A DNA stretch of 64,000 nt from positions 372,001-436,000 of the forward strand of contig NZ_QAOV01000005.1 of NCBI RefSeq assembly GCF_003050925.1, written 5' to 3'. The notes under the pieces are model-generated. The model was not told the origin of the DNA. It searched no databases and worked only from the letters and a program-made list of their open reading frames with translations. A program made the position numbers and the translations under genes. This stretch comes from Pseudomonas sp. GV085 (lineage in GTDB: Bacteria > Pseudomonadota > Gammaproteobacteria > Pseudomonadales > Pseudomonadaceae). This document shows, piece after piece, positions 12,029 to 20,505 of the stretch (positions within the stretch are counted from its first letter, which is position 1; every line of letters begins with the position of its first letter).

Positions 12029-13244
12029 TGCGGTTTCTGCAACAGTAGAGACCGATGCCGCTCAACAGGCTGTAACTGAGCAGGCCGACCCAGCCCACCG
12101 CGCTGGCCGGCCACAACCCCACCATCGGGGCCAGCCATACCAATGGCAGATTCGACGCCAGCCGCGCCCACTCCAGCTTCAACGCCCACGGGCGACTCTC
12201 CAGGGCCACGCCCAGCACAAACAGACCGAACGCCACCGCCCCCCAACCCAACATCAGGGCGGCGACCGGCAGCTTCGGCTCAAGATTCATCAAGTAGCTG
12301 CCCAGCGCGACGTAGGCGCAGAACTGCAACAAGACGTAGAGCTGCTGACGTCCGTCCAGCGGCACCTCGAATTTGCGGAACTGGTTCAGGTCCGGCTTGT
12401 TCATCGGGTATTTGGCCGCCACGTCCGCCGGGCGCCAGCCGGTGCGCATGAACCAGATCCGCAGCTTGTCCCAGGTGCTTTCGGTACGCCGTGCATCTGC
12501 CCACAACTGCGCGTAGAACTGCACGTTTGCCCACACAGGATTCCAGCTCGCCAGCGGCGTGGTCACACCGAAAATCACTGGCTCGTTGTCGTCTTCTTCC
12601 TGGAACGAGCCGAACAGACGGTCCCAAATAATGAACACGCCGCCGTAGTTGCGATCCATGTAGAGAGCATTCTGTGCATGGTGAGCCCGATGATTGGACG
12701 GCGTGACAAAGAACCATTCGAACCAGCCAAGCTTGGGAATGTGCCGGGTGTGCACCCAGAACTGGTAGAGCAGGTTCAGCGCCGCGACGCTGACGAACAT
12801 CAGCAGCGGCACGCCGAATACCGCCATCGGCAGATAGAAGATCCAGCTCAGCAGGAATCCGGTACTGGTCTGGCGCAACGCCGTGGACAGGTTGTAGTCC
12901 TCACTCTGGTGATGCACCGAATGGGCGGCCCAGAGGATGTTGCGCTCGTGGCCCATGCGGTGCAGCCAGTAGTAGCAGAAGTCATAGAAGACAAAAGCGA
13001 ACACCCAGACCCACACACTGTCGACCGACAGTTCGAACAGCGCCAGGTACTTGAGGGCGAACGCGTAGGTCACCAGCCCCACGCCTTTGGTCAGCAGCCC
13101 CGTGGTGGTCGACAGCACGCCGGTGCTGATGCTGTTGATCGCGTCCGCCACCCGATAATTACTGACCCCGCGCCAACGGTCGGCCAGCAGTTCGACGGCG
13201 ATCAGCACAAAGAAAAACGGCACCGCATACAGAATGAAGTCCAT
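12009..13244 (-). CDS. Sterol desaturase / fatty acid hydroxylase family protein
   Basis: This 411-residue integral-membrane di-iron oxygenase candidate has the histidine motifs in order: HRMGHE, HSVHHQSEDYN, HTRHIPKLG and NHRAHH, each next to transmembrane segments. The family includes desaturases, hydroxylases and alkylglycerol monooxygenase. The C-terminal 130 residues are additional membrane helices. The substrate cannot be inferred from sequence. The gene is monocistronic and convergent with the DedA gene, sharing 20 bases at the 3' ends. Confidence 0.88.
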   Translation of the reverse strand: MDFILYAVPFFFVLIAVELLADRWRGVSNYRVADAINSISTGVLSTTTGLLTKGVGLVTYAFALKYLALFELSVDSVWVWVFAFVFYDFCYYWLHRMGHERNILWAAHSVHHQSEDYNLSTALRQTSTGFLLSWIFYLPMAVFGVPLLMFVSVAALNLLYQFWVHTRHIPKLGWFEWFFVTPSNHRAHHAQNALYMDRNYGGVFIIWDRLFGSFQEEDDNEPVIFGVTTPLASWNPVWANVQFYAQLWADARRTESTWDKLRIWFMRTGWRPADVAAKYPMNKPDLNQFRKFEVPLDGRQQLYVLLQFCAYVALGSYLMNLEPKLPVAALMLGWGAVAFGLFVLGVALESRPWALKLEWARLASNLPLVWLAPMVGLWPASAVGWVGLLSYSLLSGIGLYCCRNRITRLAS

Positions 13245-13359
13245 GACGCGCCCTGACCGGAATCTTGAGGACAGATGCTATGTGTAGCCGTGAATTAACC
13301 CTATGGCAACGAGTGACAAATTAGTGGACATTTAACGCCATGAATCTGGAGAAAAGCCC

Positions 13360-14028
13360 ATGAGCAAAAAAGTTGCAGTGATCCTTTCCGGTTGTGGCGT
13401 GTACGACGGCGCCGAGCTCCACGAGAGCGTCATCACCCTGCTGCGCCTGGACCAGCGCGGTGCCCAGGTGCAGTGTTTCGCACCGAACATCGCGCAGTTG
13501 CATGTGATCAATCACCTGACTGGCGAAGAAATGCCTGAATCGCGCAACGTGCTGGTGGAATCGGCACGGATAGCCCGGGGCAACATCAAGGATATCCGTG
13601 ACGCGAACGTCGATGAGTTCGATGCGCTGATCGTGCCCGGCGGCTTCGGCTCGGCCAAGAACCTGTCCAACTTCGCCATCGAAGGCGCTGGCTGCACCGT
13701 TCAACCGGATGTCCTGGCACTGACCGAAGCCTTTGCCGAGGCCGGCAAGCCGGTGGGGTTGATGTGTATCTCACCTGCCCTGGCGGCAAAGATCTACGGC
13801 CCCGGCGTCACCTGCACCATCGGCAATGACACCGACACCGCTGCCGCGATGAACAAAATGGGCGCCACCCATGCCGATTGCGCGGTCAGTGACATCGTCG
13901 AGGACAAGGCACGCAAACTGGTGAGCACACCGGCTTACATGCTGGCGCAATCGATCAGTGAAGCGGCGTCGGGGATCAACAAGCTGGTCGACCGGGTATT
14001 GGAACTGACCCACGAAGACGACGCGTAA
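13360..14028 (+). CDS. elbB: ElbB, glyoxalase III-like DJ-1/PfpI family protein
   Basis: This 222-residue member of the DJ-1/PfpI (class I glutamine-amidotransferase-like) superfamily begins MSKKVAVILSGCGVYDGAE and contains VPGGFGSAKNLSNFA and the nucleophile-elbow cysteine in VGLMCISPALA. E. coli ElbB was named as a sigma-cross-reacting or isoprenoid-biosynthesis protein and has weak glyoxalase activity. The start is preceded by GGAG at 13348-13351. A REP pair follows the gene. The physiological role is uncertain. Confidence 0.92.
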   Translation: MSKKVAVILSGCGVYDGAELHESVITLLRLDQRGAQVQCFAPNIAQLHVINHLTGEEMPESRNVLVESARIARGNIKDIRDANVDEFDALIVPGGFGSAKNLSNFAIEGAGCTVQPDVLALTEAFAEAGKPVGLMCISPALAAKIYGPGVTCTIGNDTDTAAAMNKMGATHADCAVSDIVEDKARKLVSTPAYMLAQSISEAASGINKLVDRVLELTHEDDA

Positions 14029-14042
14029 AAACAAGATCAAAA

Positions 14043-14111
14043 GATCGCAGCCTGCGGCAGCTCCTACAAGGGGGCGGTGTATACCTGTAGGAGCTGCCGC
14101 AGGCTGCGATC
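14043..14111. repeat. Inverted REP pair (GCTGCCGCAGGC family)
   Basis: GATCGCAGCCTGCGGCAGCTCCTACA and its inverse are separated by about 18 bases between two convergent genes (elbB and the UPF0178 gene). This is a different REP family from the GCGAGC units elsewhere in the window. Confidence 0.85.
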
Positions 14112-14114
14112 TGT

Positions 14115-14570
14115 TCAGACGTTGCGGGATAACCTGGTCAAAATCCGGTCCAGCGCATTGGCAAACGCCTGCTTCTCACGGTCGCCGAACGGCGCTGGCC
14201 CCCCACCCATTTGCCCCTGTTCGCGCAAATCGGTGAACAGGTTGCGCACCGCCAGCCGTTCTCCCATGTTCTGCGCATCAAACTCCTTGCCCCGCGGATC
14301 GAGCGCCGCCACGCCCTTCTTCACCAGACGATCGGCCAGCGGCACATCGCTGCAAATCACCAGCTCACCGGGCACCGCGTGTTCCACCAGATAATCGTCC
14401 GCCGCATCCGGACCGCTCGGCACCACGATCAACTTGACCAGTGCCAGCCCCGGCTTGGTCTGCGGCTGTCCGGCCACCAGCACCACTTCGAACTGGCGCT
14501 TGAGGGCGAACTTCACCACCAGATCCTTGGCTGCCCGCGGACAGGCATCGGCATCGATCCACACACGCAT
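14115..14570 (-). CDS. UPF0178 (YaiI/YqxD) family protein
   Basis: This 151-residue conserved protein has the PIN-like NYN fold signature: MRVWIDADACPRAAKD at the start, VPSGPDAADDYLV, and ICSDVPLADRLVKKG with clustered acidic residues typical of a nuclease-like metal site. The function of the family is not established. The ATG at 14570 follows GAGGAAAAA, a good ribosome-binding site; the much longer upstream reading frame crosses a palindrome and is not real. Confidence 0.9.
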   Translation of the reverse strand: MRVWIDADACPRAAKDLVVKFALKRQFEVVLVAGQPQTKPGLALVKLIVVPSGPDAADDYLVEHAVPGELVICSDVPLADRLVKKGVAALDPRGKEFDAQNMGERLAVRNLFTDLREQGQMGGGPAPFGDREKQAFANALDRILTRLSRNV

Positions 14571-14595
14571 CGGTTTTTCCTCTTCCAAAAAGAAT

Positions 14596-14656
14596 CGCGG
14601 GCAAGCCACGCTCCCACAGGTTAACGCTAAACCTGTGGGAGCGTGGCTTGCCCGCG
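14596..14656. repeat. Perfect 27-bp inverted repeat
   Basis: Two perfectly complementary 27-base arms (beginning CGCGGGCAAGCCACGCTCCC) are separated by a 7-base loop, immediately upstream of the UPF0178 gene and just after the FTR1 stop codon. It belongs to a REP-like family with core GGGCAAGCCACGC not otherwise seen in this window. Confidence 0.9.
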
Positions 14657-14679
14657 AAAGTGAGCGAAGCGAATGCCTT

Positions 14680-16578
14680 TTAAGAAACCTGCACCCGCTG
14701 CTTCTCAACCACCCGGCTACGGCCATACAACACGACAATCGCAATGATCGCCACAGCCTGGGCACTCAGCGAATACGCATCGGCATGGATCCCCAACCAT
14801 TCAAAGTCAAAGAACGGCACCGGTCGAGTGCCGAAGATCCCGGCTTCTTGCAGCGCTTTCACGCCATGCCCGGCAAACACCACCGACAAGGCGCACAAAA
14901 GACCGGCGTTGATGCTGAAGAACAGCGCCAGCGGCAGCTTCGCCGAACCGCGCAAAATCACCCAGGCCAGGCCGACCAGCAGCACCAGCGCCGTGGCCCC
15001 ACCGGCCAGCACCGCGTTATGCCCCGCCGGACCTGCCTGCAACCACAGGGTTTCGTAGAACAGAATCACTTCGAACAGTTCGCGATACACCGAGAAAAAC
15101 GCCAGGGTCGCAAAGCCGAAACGCCCACCGCCACCCACCAGGCTGGTCTTGATGTAATCCTGCCAGGCCGCCGCGTGACGACGGTCATGCATCCACACAC
15201 CCAGCCACAACACCATGACACTGGCAAACAACGCCGTCGCGCCTTCCAGCAATTCGCGCTGCGAACCGCTGACATCGATCACATAGGCTGCCAGCGCCCA
15301 GGTACCCAGCCCCGCCAGAAACGCCAACCCCCAACCGGCGTTGACACTGCGCACCGCCGCCTGTTGACCCGTGTTGCGCAGGAAAGCCAGGATCGCCGCC
15401 AGCACCAGAATCGCTTCCAGACCTTCACGCAGCAGAATCAGCAGGCCGGAAATGTAACTCAGCGACCAGCTCAAACCCTCGTTGCCCAACAGGCCGGCCG
15501 ATGCCTTCAACTTGGCCTTGGCGACGTTCAGGCGCTGCTCGACCTCGCTCACCGGCAGGCCATCTTGCAACGACTGACGGTAGGCCATCAGGGATTTTTC
15601 AGTGTCTTTACGTACGTTGGCGTCAATGTTATCCAGCGAGCTCTCAACCAGCTCGAAGCCTTCCAGATACGCCGCTACGGATAAGTCATAAGCCTGATCA
15701 TGCTCACCGGCACGATACGCCGCGATGCTCTTGTCCAGAGTGGCTGCGGTGTAGTCGAGCAGTTGCGCCGGGCCACGCTTGACCTGCGGCGGTTGCGCCC
15801 GCTGGGCACGGAAGGTCGCGGCGGCTTGCGGACCTTCGGCGGCCAGCACTTCAGCCGGGGTCTGACGAGCCAGGTCGGCGATGCCGTAGGTCTTTTCAGC
15901 CTTGGCCGTCGTCGGGTCAACACTGAAGCTGGCGATATAGGTGGCCAAGTCCCAACGCTGACGATCATCCAGTTGATCGGCAAAGGCCGGCATGTCAGTC
16001 CCTTCGACGCCCAAGCCCAAGGTACTGTAGATCGCGTAGAGGCTCAGTCGATCCAGTCGTGTGGTGTCACGCAGATTGGAAGGCGGTGGCGTCATGCCGA
16101 CGCCCGCCGGGCCCTCGCCGGCCCCTGTATCGCCATGGCAGACCGAGCAATGCTGAGCGTACAGCGGCGCGCCACGCGCCGGGTCCGGCGTAATGACCGG
16201 GGCCTGGCTGACTTCATAGGCCACGGCCAGCTTTGCACCGAGTTGCCGGGCCTGGCGAGTGACATCAGCACCGTCCTGACGGGCGCCGATGGAATTGCCC
16301 AGCGCGGTCAGGCTTTGCTCCAGCGCGGCTTTTTCCGGATTGGCCGGCATGGCCGCCATCAGGCTTCCCAGCGTCTTGACCGACTCTTGCTGCGCGCGAA
16401 ATCCGGCCTGGTCCGTGATGCTGCCCGCCTGCACCGTGTCCGGGTAATCCGCGCCGATGTAATCGAGCAAGTGCAGCGCCTGCGGCGCACCTTCGGCAGG
16501 GGCGGCCAGCAGTTGAACGCTGCACGCCGCGAACAGCGGCAGCAGCAACCAAGCCAGCAAACGGGAGGGGGCAATCAT
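14680..16578 (-). CDS. FTR1 family iron permease with N-terminal cytochrome c domain
   Basis: This 632-residue protein is probably in the inner membrane. A signal peptide (about 1-25) leads into a periplasmic region with a c-type haem site (CSVCH, residues 144-148) and a likely axial Met196 (TDMPAF). A helical linker and an FTR1 permease of about seven helices follow. The iron-binding REXXE motifs are REGLEA (about 384) and RELFE (about 499). FTR1/EfeU permeases import iron with a coupled ferroxidase. Here the fused cytochrome may take electrons from Fe(II), which is inference. No EfeO/EfeB partners are adjacent, so it appears self-contained. Confidence 0.92.
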   Translation of the reverse strand: MIAPSRLLAWLLLPLFAACSVQLLAAPAEGAPQALHLLDYIGADYPDTVQAGSITDQAGFRAQQESVKTLGSLMAAMPANPEKAALEQSLTALGNSIGARQDGADVTRQARQLGAKLAVAYEVSQAPVITPDPARGAPLYAQHCSVCHGDTGAGEGPAGVGMTPPPSNLRDTTRLDRLSLYAIYSTLGLGVEGTDMPAFADQLDDRQRWDLATYIASFSVDPTTAKAEKTYGIADLARQTPAEVLAAEGPQAAATFRAQRAQPPQVKRGPAQLLDYTAATLDKSIAAYRAGEHDQAYDLSVAAYLEGFELVESSLDNIDANVRKDTEKSLMAYRQSLQDGLPVSEVEQRLNVAKAKLKASAGLLGNEGLSWSLSYISGLLILLREGLEAILVLAAILAFLRNTGQQAAVRSVNAGWGLAFLAGLGTWALAAYVIDVSGSQRELLEGATALFASVMVLWLGVWMHDRRHAAAWQDYIKTSLVGGGGRFGFATLAFFSVYRELFEVILFYETLWLQAGPAGHNAVLAGGATALVLLVGLAWVILRGSAKLPLALFFSINAGLLCALSVVFAGHGVKALQEAGIFGTRPVPFFDFEWLGIHADAYSLSAQAVAIIAIVVLYGRSRVVEKQRVQVS

Positions 16579-16697
16579 GAATGAATCTCAGTTGGAAAAA
16601 CGAAGTTACATATTGTTAACGCCCAACGGGTTTCGCTCAAGCATTGTCGGGACTTCCGGTGAAATCACGGGTTCTCCAAGGTATTGATACACCAATG

Positions 16698-16724
16698 AAA
16701 AAGGCGACCTCATGGGTCGCCCTC
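16698..16724 (-). terminator. Terminator after the LysE-family gene
   Basis: Read on the minus strand, the stem GGCGACC/GGTCGCC with a four-base loop is followed by a T5 run, 17 bases past the LysE-type stop codon. Confidence 0.8.
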
Positions 16725-16740
16725 CTGGATTTCCGCGAGC

Positions 16741-17373
16741 TTAGATCGCAGCTTTGCGCAGCGTCGCCATGAATGCTGCCGCACCGATGAACAGTCCGGC
16801 AAAGGTCCGATTCATGCGTTTTTGCTGTTTCGGTGTGCGCAGCAGACGCAGCACCCTGGACGCCAGACCGGTGTAGCCAGCCATGACGATCAAGTCGACG
16901 CAGATCATGGTCACGCCGATCACCAGATACTGAATCAGCAGTGGAGCATGGGGGTCGATGAACTGCGGCAACACCGCCAGCATGAACACCAGCGCCTTGG
17001 GGTTACTGATGTTCACCAGAAAACCACGGAACACTAGGGCCAGAGGCTTGCCGATCTGACGCACAGCCGCGTCATCGCTCATATCGCTGGGCAGCGCACG
17101 CCATTGCTTGATCGCGAGGTAGACCAGGTACGCCACGCCGAACCATTTGATCGCATAGAAGGCTGTGGCCGACGCCGTCAGAATCGCGCCCACACCGGCG
17201 CCGACAATGGCGATCTGCACTGCAAGGCCCAATTGCAGACCCAGGGCGTTCCAGTAGCCGCGCCAGAATCCGTATTGCAGACCGCTGGACATCGACGCAA
17301 TGGCGCCGGCACCGGGGGACAGGCTGATCACCCAGCAGGCGGCAAAAAAAGCCAGCCATGTTTGAAGCTCCAT
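16741..17373 (-). CDS. LysE family amino-acid exporter
   Basis: This 210-residue inner-membrane protein has the LysE/RhtB signature near the N-terminus (SLSPGAGAIASMSSGLQYGF) and about six hydrophobic helices. It includes the motif FLVNISNPKALVFMLAVLPQF typical of RhtB-type exporters of homoserine lactone, threonine or other neutral amino acids. It is monocistronic with its own terminator. The substrate is not predictable from sequence. Confidence 0.93.
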   Translation of the reverse strand: MELQTWLAFFAACWVISLSPGAGAIASMSSGLQYGFWRGYWNALGLQLGLAVQIAIVGAGVGAILTASATAFYAIKWFGVAYLVYLAIKQWRALPSDMSDDAAVRQIGKPLALVFRGFLVNISNPKALVFMLAVLPQFIDPHAPLLIQYLVIGVTMICVDLIVMAGYTGLASRVLRLLRTPKQQKRMNRTFAGLFIGAAAFMATLRKAAI

Positions 17374-17498
17374 TTCACACCTCGACTCAGACTCATGACA
17401 GATGTCTAAGCTAATGCGGCTTTGATTGGATGACTACCGATTTTTTACAGGACATGGCGACTGCCAACAGCCAAAAGCAAAGATCTTGAACTGGCTTA

Positions 17499-18080
17499 CT
17501 ACTTTTCAAACCCGCTGGAAGGAAACACATCCGTGCCGCGCCAGCGCCGAACAGAACGCTGGAAGAACAGACTATTAGGCACTTGCACCATGGCGCTGCC
17601 AGTGCCGAGTTCTTCGGCCTCGATCAGCGTGGTGTAAAGCAGATTGATCGCCACCACCCGACCTTTGACACCGGGCTTGTCAGTGGTGTCCACCAGCTCG
17701 ACCACGTCACCGATGCGGAACGGGCCGACGGTAAAGATCAGGATCGCGCACAGCAGGTTCGACAGCACGCTCCACATGGCGAAAAACGCCACCGCCGCGA
17801 CCGCGACAAAACCGGATAACGCGGTCCAGAGCACCGTGGCCGAAACCCCGAGGCGCTCCAGCACGAAAATCAACGCACTGCCCATGATCAGCCAGCGCAG
17901 GCCCCCGCGCAGCGGCATCAGCAACTGCGGCGGAAACGGGTAGCGCTCACCGAGACGAGTCAGGCATTTGGCAACAAAGCGCTGGGCGAAGTAACCGGCG
18001 AGCAGGATCAGCAGGATTTGCACGCCAAGCCAGATCGGCTCGACCCACACCGCCGGCAACGGCAGCTTGAAGGCGTCCAT
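17499..18080 (-). CDS. Small MscS-family mechanosensitive channel protein
   Basis: This 193-residue membrane protein has two to three hydrophobic helices, then the pore-lining and beta-domain region of MscS (GFVAVAAVAFFAMWSVLSNL followed by PFRIGDVVELVD and the VPNSLFF motif). It is shorter than E. coli MscS and lacks most of the C-terminal cytoplasmic vestibule. The start MDAFKLPLP at 18080 overlaps the stop of the upstream ABC-F gene by one base (TGATG), indicating coupled translation. Gating has not been shown for such short forms. Confidence 0.85.
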   Translation of the reverse strand: MDAFKLPLPAVWVEPIWLGVQILLILLAGYFAQRFVAKCLTRLGERYPFPPQLLMPLRGGLRWLIMGSALIFVLERLGVSATVLWTALSGFVAVAAVAFFAMWSVLSNLLCAILIFTVGPFRIGDVVELVDTTDKPGVKGRVVAINLLYTTLIEAEELGTGSAMVQVPNSLFFQRSVRRWRGTDVFPSSGFEK

Positions 18081-19990
18081 CAGGACAGCGCCTCCAGCTC
18101 CGCCTGCATGCTTTCCAGCAATTCCAGGGCTTCCATCCACGCTTCTTCCAGTTGCGCCTCACGCACCTTCAGTTTGGCCTGTTCGGCCAGCAGATCACGC
18201 AAGTCGTTCTTGCGTGCCGGTTCGTAGATTTCACTGTCGCCGAGGCTGGCATCGATTTTCGCCAGCTTCTCGTGGAGCTTGCCCAGCTCGGTTTCAAGCT
18301 TGTCAGCTTCACGCTTGTGCGGTGCCAGTTGCTGGCGCAACGCAGCAGCGGCCTGACGCTGGGCTTTCTTGTCGGTCTTGTCCGGGTTGACTGGGGTGTT
18401 GCTGACCGGTGCATTGCGCTGACGGTAGTCCACCAGCCAACGGGTGTAGTCCTCCAGGTCGCCATCGAACTCTTCGACCTTGCCGTCCGCCACCAGATAG
18501 AAATTGTCGGTGGTGCTTTTGAGCAAATGCCGGTCGTGGGAGACCACCAGTACCGCACCACTGAATTCCTGCAGGGCCATGGTCAGCGCCAGACGCATTT
18601 CCAGGTCCAGGTGGTTGGTCGGTTCGTCGAGCAGCAGCAGGTTCGGCCGGTCCCAGGCAATCAATGCCAAAGCCAGGCGCGCCTTCTCGCCACCAGAGAA
18701 ATTCAACACCGGCTCGTCGATTCGTGCGCCGCGGAAGTCGAAGCCGCCGAGGAAGTCGCGCAAGGTCTGCTCGCGCTCGGTCGGTGCCAGACGCTGCAAG
18801 TGCAGCAACGGGCTGGCCTTGGAATCCAGAGAATCGAGTTGATGCTGGGCGAAGTAACCGACCACGGTGTTCTCGCCACGGGTCAAGCGCCCGGCCAATG
18901 GCGAGAGCTCACCGGCGAGGTTCTTGATTAAAGTCGATTTACCAGCGCCGTTAGGTCCGAGCAGACCGATCCGCGCACCCGGGGTCAGTTGCAGCTTGAC
19001 CTTCTCCAACACGGCTTTGTCGCCGTAACCCAGACGGGCATCGGACAGGTCGATCAGCGGGCTGGAGATTTTCTGTGATTCACGGAAGACAAAATCGAAC
19101 GGCGAGTCGACGTGGGCCGCGGTCAGCTCTTCCATCCGCTCCAGTGCCTTGATCCGGCTCTGGGCCTGACGGGCCTTGGTGGCCTGGGCCTTGAAGCGGG
19201 CGATGTAGCTTTCCATGTGCGCACGTTGCACCTGCTGCTTCTCGTAGGCCTGCTGTTGCTGGGCCAGACGTTCGGCACGGGCGCGCTCGAAGGCGCTGTA
19301 GCCACCGCGGTACAGGGTGATCTTGCGCTGATCGACGTGGGCCACGTGATCGACCACGGCATCGAGGAAGTCGCGGTCGTGGGAGATCAGCATCAGGGTG
19401 CCCGGATAGCTCTTGAGCCATTCCTCAAGCCAGATGATGGCGTCGAGGTCCAGGTGGTTGGTCGGTTCGTCGAGCAGCAGCAGGTCCGATGGGCACATCA
19501 AGGCCTGCGCCAGGTTCAGACGCATCCGCCAGCCACCGGAGAAATCCCCGACCTGACGATCCATCTGCTCATTGGTGAACCCGAGACCGGCCAGCAACTT
19601 GCGCGCCCGGGCATCGGCGGTGTAACCGTCGGCGCTGTCGAGTTCGGAGTGCAGGCGGGCCTGTGCGGCACCGTCATGGGTCGCTTCGGCTGCCGCCAGG
19701 TCGCGTTGCACCTGGCGCAGGCGCAGGTCGCCATCGAGCACGTAGTCGACCGCCAGGCGTTCGAGGGTGTCGACCTCCTGGCGCATGTGGGCGATACGCC
19801 AGTCGGCCGGCAGGAAGCAATCACCCGAGTCCGGGTGCAGTTCGCCCCGAAGCAAGGCGAACAGGCTCGATTTGCCGGCGCCATTGGCACCGATGAGGCC
19901 GGCTTTCTGGCCGGCGTGCAGCGTCAGCTCGGCGTCTTCTAGCAGACGTTGCGGGCCACGCTGTAAAGTCAGGTTCTGAAGTCGAATCAT
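18080..19990 (-). CDS. yheS: ABC-F family ATPase, YheS-like
   Basis: This 636-residue soluble protein has two ABC domains joined by the ABC-F linker and no membrane segments. Walker A copies are GANGAGKSS (near residue 35) and GPNGAGKST (near residue 345); signatures are FSGGWRM and FSGGEKARL, each followed by LLLDEPTNHLDL. The C-terminal 80 residues are a charged coiled coil. ABC-F proteins act on the ribosomal E site to modulate translation. The start MIRLQNLTLQRG at 19990 is chosen by alignment with the family over an 11-codon longer ORF. It is divergent from the TIGR02444 gene and overlaps the channel gene downstream. Confidence 0.92.
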   Translation of the reverse strand: MIRLQNLTLQRGPQRLLEDAELTLHAGQKAGLIGANGAGKSSLFALLRGELHPDSGDCFLPADWRIAHMRQEVDTLERLAVDYVLDGDLRLRQVQRDLAAAEATHDGAAQARLHSELDSADGYTADARARKLLAGLGFTNEQMDRQVGDFSGGWRMRLNLAQALMCPSDLLLLDEPTNHLDLDAIIWLEEWLKSYPGTLMLISHDRDFLDAVVDHVAHVDQRKITLYRGGYSAFERARAERLAQQQQAYEKQQVQRAHMESYIARFKAQATKARQAQSRIKALERMEELTAAHVDSPFDFVFRESQKISSPLIDLSDARLGYGDKAVLEKVKLQLTPGARIGLLGPNGAGKSTLIKNLAGELSPLAGRLTRGENTVVGYFAQHQLDSLDSKASPLLHLQRLAPTEREQTLRDFLGGFDFRGARIDEPVLNFSGGEKARLALALIAWDRPNLLLLDEPTNHLDLEMRLALTMALQEFSGAVLVVSHDRHLLKSTTDNFYLVADGKVEEFDGDLEDYTRWLVDYRQRNAPVSNTPVNPDKTDKKAQRQAAAALRQQLAPHKREADKLETELGKLHEKLAKIDASLGDSEIYEPARKNDLRDLLAEQAKLKVREAQLEEAWMEALELLESMQAELEALS

Positions 19991-20040
19991 AATGGCGGCG
20001 GAGTCTACCAGCTTCGCTCGCAACTGGCGCGAGTAGCACT

Positions 20041-20505
20041 ATGTCCTCTGACCTGTGGAGCTTTTCCCTGACCATTTACGCCCGCCCGGGCGTTGAGCAG
20101 GCATGCCTGCAATTGCAGTCGGCGGGAGTCAATGTGTGCCTGTTGCTGTGCTGTGCGTGGCTGGGACAGCGAGGTGTGGCCTGCGATGAACAGCGCTTGC
20201 AGCAACTGCGTAGCGTGGCCGTCGCCTGGGAAGCCGATGTCGTGCGGCCGTTACGGGCCTTGCGTACGCAATGGAAAACCGCAGCCTCGGAAGACGCCGG
20301 ATTGCATACCCTGCGTGAACAAGTGAAGGCACTGGAGCTGGAAGCCGAACGGCATCTGTTGTTGCGGCTGGAGAGAGCGGCGCAGAGTTGGCCGCAAAAT
20401 GCCGAGACCGATCTACCGGCCTGGCTGGAAGGTGCGGCGGCTGAGGCCGCCCACCTGCACCGCGACGCGCTGCATCAGCTGCGCGTCGCGGTAACCGGCA
20501 CTTAG
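20041..20505 (+). CDS. TIGR02444 family conserved protein
   Basis: This 154-residue soluble protein matches the proteobacterial TIGR02444 pattern: LWSFSLTIYARPGVEQACLQ, then LLLCCAWLGQRGV, followed by a helical charged C-terminus. Its function is unknown. It is encoded divergently from the ABC-F gene across only 50 bases. Its stop codon overlaps the end of algP by four bases in convergent orientation. This small-gene-next-to-algP arrangement is conserved in pseudomonads. Confidence 0.85.
   Translation: MSSDLWSFSLTIYARPGVEQACLQLQSAGVNVCLLLCCAWLGQRGVACDEQRLQQLRSVAVAWEADVVRPLRALRTQWKTAASEDAGLHTLREQVKALELEAERHLLLRLERAAQSWPQNAETDLPAWLEGAAAEAAHLHRDALHQLRVAVTGT

Noticed and set aside
14042..14112. 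Inverted repeats as transposon ends
   Set aside because: The short palindromic pairs contain no transposase gene and recur at many gene ends. They fit REP/BIME elements better.
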